Shown: one piece after another, positions 5,219-5,875 of the stretch | Layout of the letters: each line of letters begins with the position of its first letter | Numbering within the stretch: position 1 is the first letter of the stretch | Assembly: GCA_028290685.1 (NCBI GenBank) | Contig: JAQGJI010000147.1 | Coordinates: forward strand, 1-5,875 | From: Devosia sp. | GTDB taxonomy: Bacteria; Pseudomonadota; Alphaproteobacteria; Rhizobiales; Devosiaceae | Direction: 5' to 3' | DNA length: 5,875 nt | Made by a program: the position numbers and the translations under genes | The notes under the pieces: generated by a model | The model's input: only the letters and a program-made list of their open reading frames with translations | Database searches by the model: none | Told to the model about the DNA's origin: nothing

Positions 5219-5875
5219 GAATGGGCTCCCACGGCCCTGGCGCCAAGGGCCCGCCGCCGGGGAAAGATGAGCCGGGCGATCAGCGAGAGTCCGCCCCGGA
5301 ATGCCAGGGCGAGGCCGAGATAGGCGGCGGTGGTGATCAGGTAGATTTCGAAGCTGCGGAAGGTGCGCGAGCCGATCGCATTGGCCGAGGAGGTCAGCTC
5401 GTGCGCCCCGATAGCCGACACCACGGCCGAGCCCAGCATCAGCAGCGTGAACTGGCTCACCAGTGCCGGATAAACCTTTTCCAGCGCTGGCAGGATGACG
5501 ACATGGCGGAAGATTTCAAAGCGGTTGAGGCCCAGCGCTTCGGCCGCCTCGATCTGGCCGGGCGGCACCGCCTCGATACCGGAGCGCACGATCTCGGTGG
5601 CATAGGCCCCGAAATTGAAGATCAGCGCGATGATTGCCGCCGTGTTGGCGTCCAGCCGCACGCCGGCGGCCGGCAGGCCGAAATAGATGATGAGGATCTG
5701 CACCAGGAGCGGTGTATTGCGGACGAACTCCACGTATGCGGCGCACAAAATGCGCAATGCCGCGACCCTGGAGTTGCGCCCCACGGCGCACAGAATGCCG
5801 ATGACGAGGCCCACGATCATGCTGCTGATCGAATATTGCACGGTGCGCCCCGCGCCCGCCGCCAGTGTGGCGATG
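5215..5875 (-). CDS. Amino-acid-type ABC transporter permease, first subunit (5' end beyond right window edge)
   Basis: An inner-membrane permease of the same family as its neighbour. The open frame continues to the right edge: residues before the GTG at 5841 (LAAGAGRTVQYSISS) match the usual lead-in to the first membrane helix, where family members show a TL/TV-containing start. The true start is therefore outside the window, and the GTG at 5841 would cut into helix 1. About 219 residues are visible. The block FVRNTPLLVQILIIYFGLP is encoded at about 5671-5727, and the ATPase-docking EAA loop (EAAEALG) at about 5530-5550. The C-terminus ends with a basic run (FPRRRALGARAVGAHS). It is the most upstream gene seen in the operon, so the promoter must lie further right. 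Confidence 0.94.
   Translation of the reverse strand, partial: IATLAAGAGRTVQYSISSMIVGLVIGILCAVGRNSRVAALRILCAAYVEFVRNTPLLVQILIIYFGLPAAGVRLDANTAAIIALIFNFGAYATEIVRSGIEAVPPGQIEAAEALGLNRFEIFRHVVILPALEKVYPALVSQFTLLMLGSAVVSAIGAHELTSSANAIGSRTFRSFEIYLITTAAYLGLALAFRGGLSLIARLIFPRRRALGARAVGAHS

Overview
The window is a densely packed, high-GC stretch in which every supported gene lies on the minus strand, so transcription runs from the right edge to the left. Codon use, the Shine-Dalgarno (SD) sequences and the protein families point to a Gram-negative proteobacterium, probably an alpha- or betaproteobacterium with a large catabolic repertoire. The genus cannot be named from the sequence alone. No RNA gene, mobile element, CRISPR array or origin was seen, and there is no gene-free stretch longer than about 300 bases; the largest gap is 81 bases.

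Right half (3048-5875), in transcription order: two inner-membrane permeases of the polar amino acid (PAAT/HisM-GlnP) ABC type, the first cut by the window edge; their ATPase; and a family 3 periplasmic solute-binding protein. Together they form one complete uptake system. The binding-protein gene carries a one-base frameshift at about 3511-3512. It splits the protein directly after the arginine expected to hold the ligand's carboxylate. Adding one G restores a normal 263-residue protein, so this is either a recent inactivation or a sequence error.

A perfect 10-bp GC-rich stem-loop (3010-3041) follows the binding-protein stop and separates the transporter block from the enzyme block.

Left half (1-2966), in transcription order: a small cupin, an NAD-type short-chain dehydrogenase (SDR), an aldo/keto reductase of the D-threo-aldose 1-dehydrogenase / pyridoxal 4-dehydrogenase kind, a vicinal-oxygen-chelate (VOC, glyoxalase-fold) protein with all four metal ligands, and a second SDR cut by the left edge. 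Stops and starts overlap or nearly touch (ATGA overlaps at 778-780 and 308-310, a 2-base gap at 1770-1771), so these enzymes are probably co-translated.

The most economical reading is a transport-plus-catabolism operon. A small polar, probably amino-acid-like compound is imported and then processed by oxidoreductases, with the cupin and VOC proteins as metal-dependent isomerase, epimerase or oxygenase-type steps. The substrate is not identifiable from the sequence, and I do not recognise this gene combination as a named pathway.
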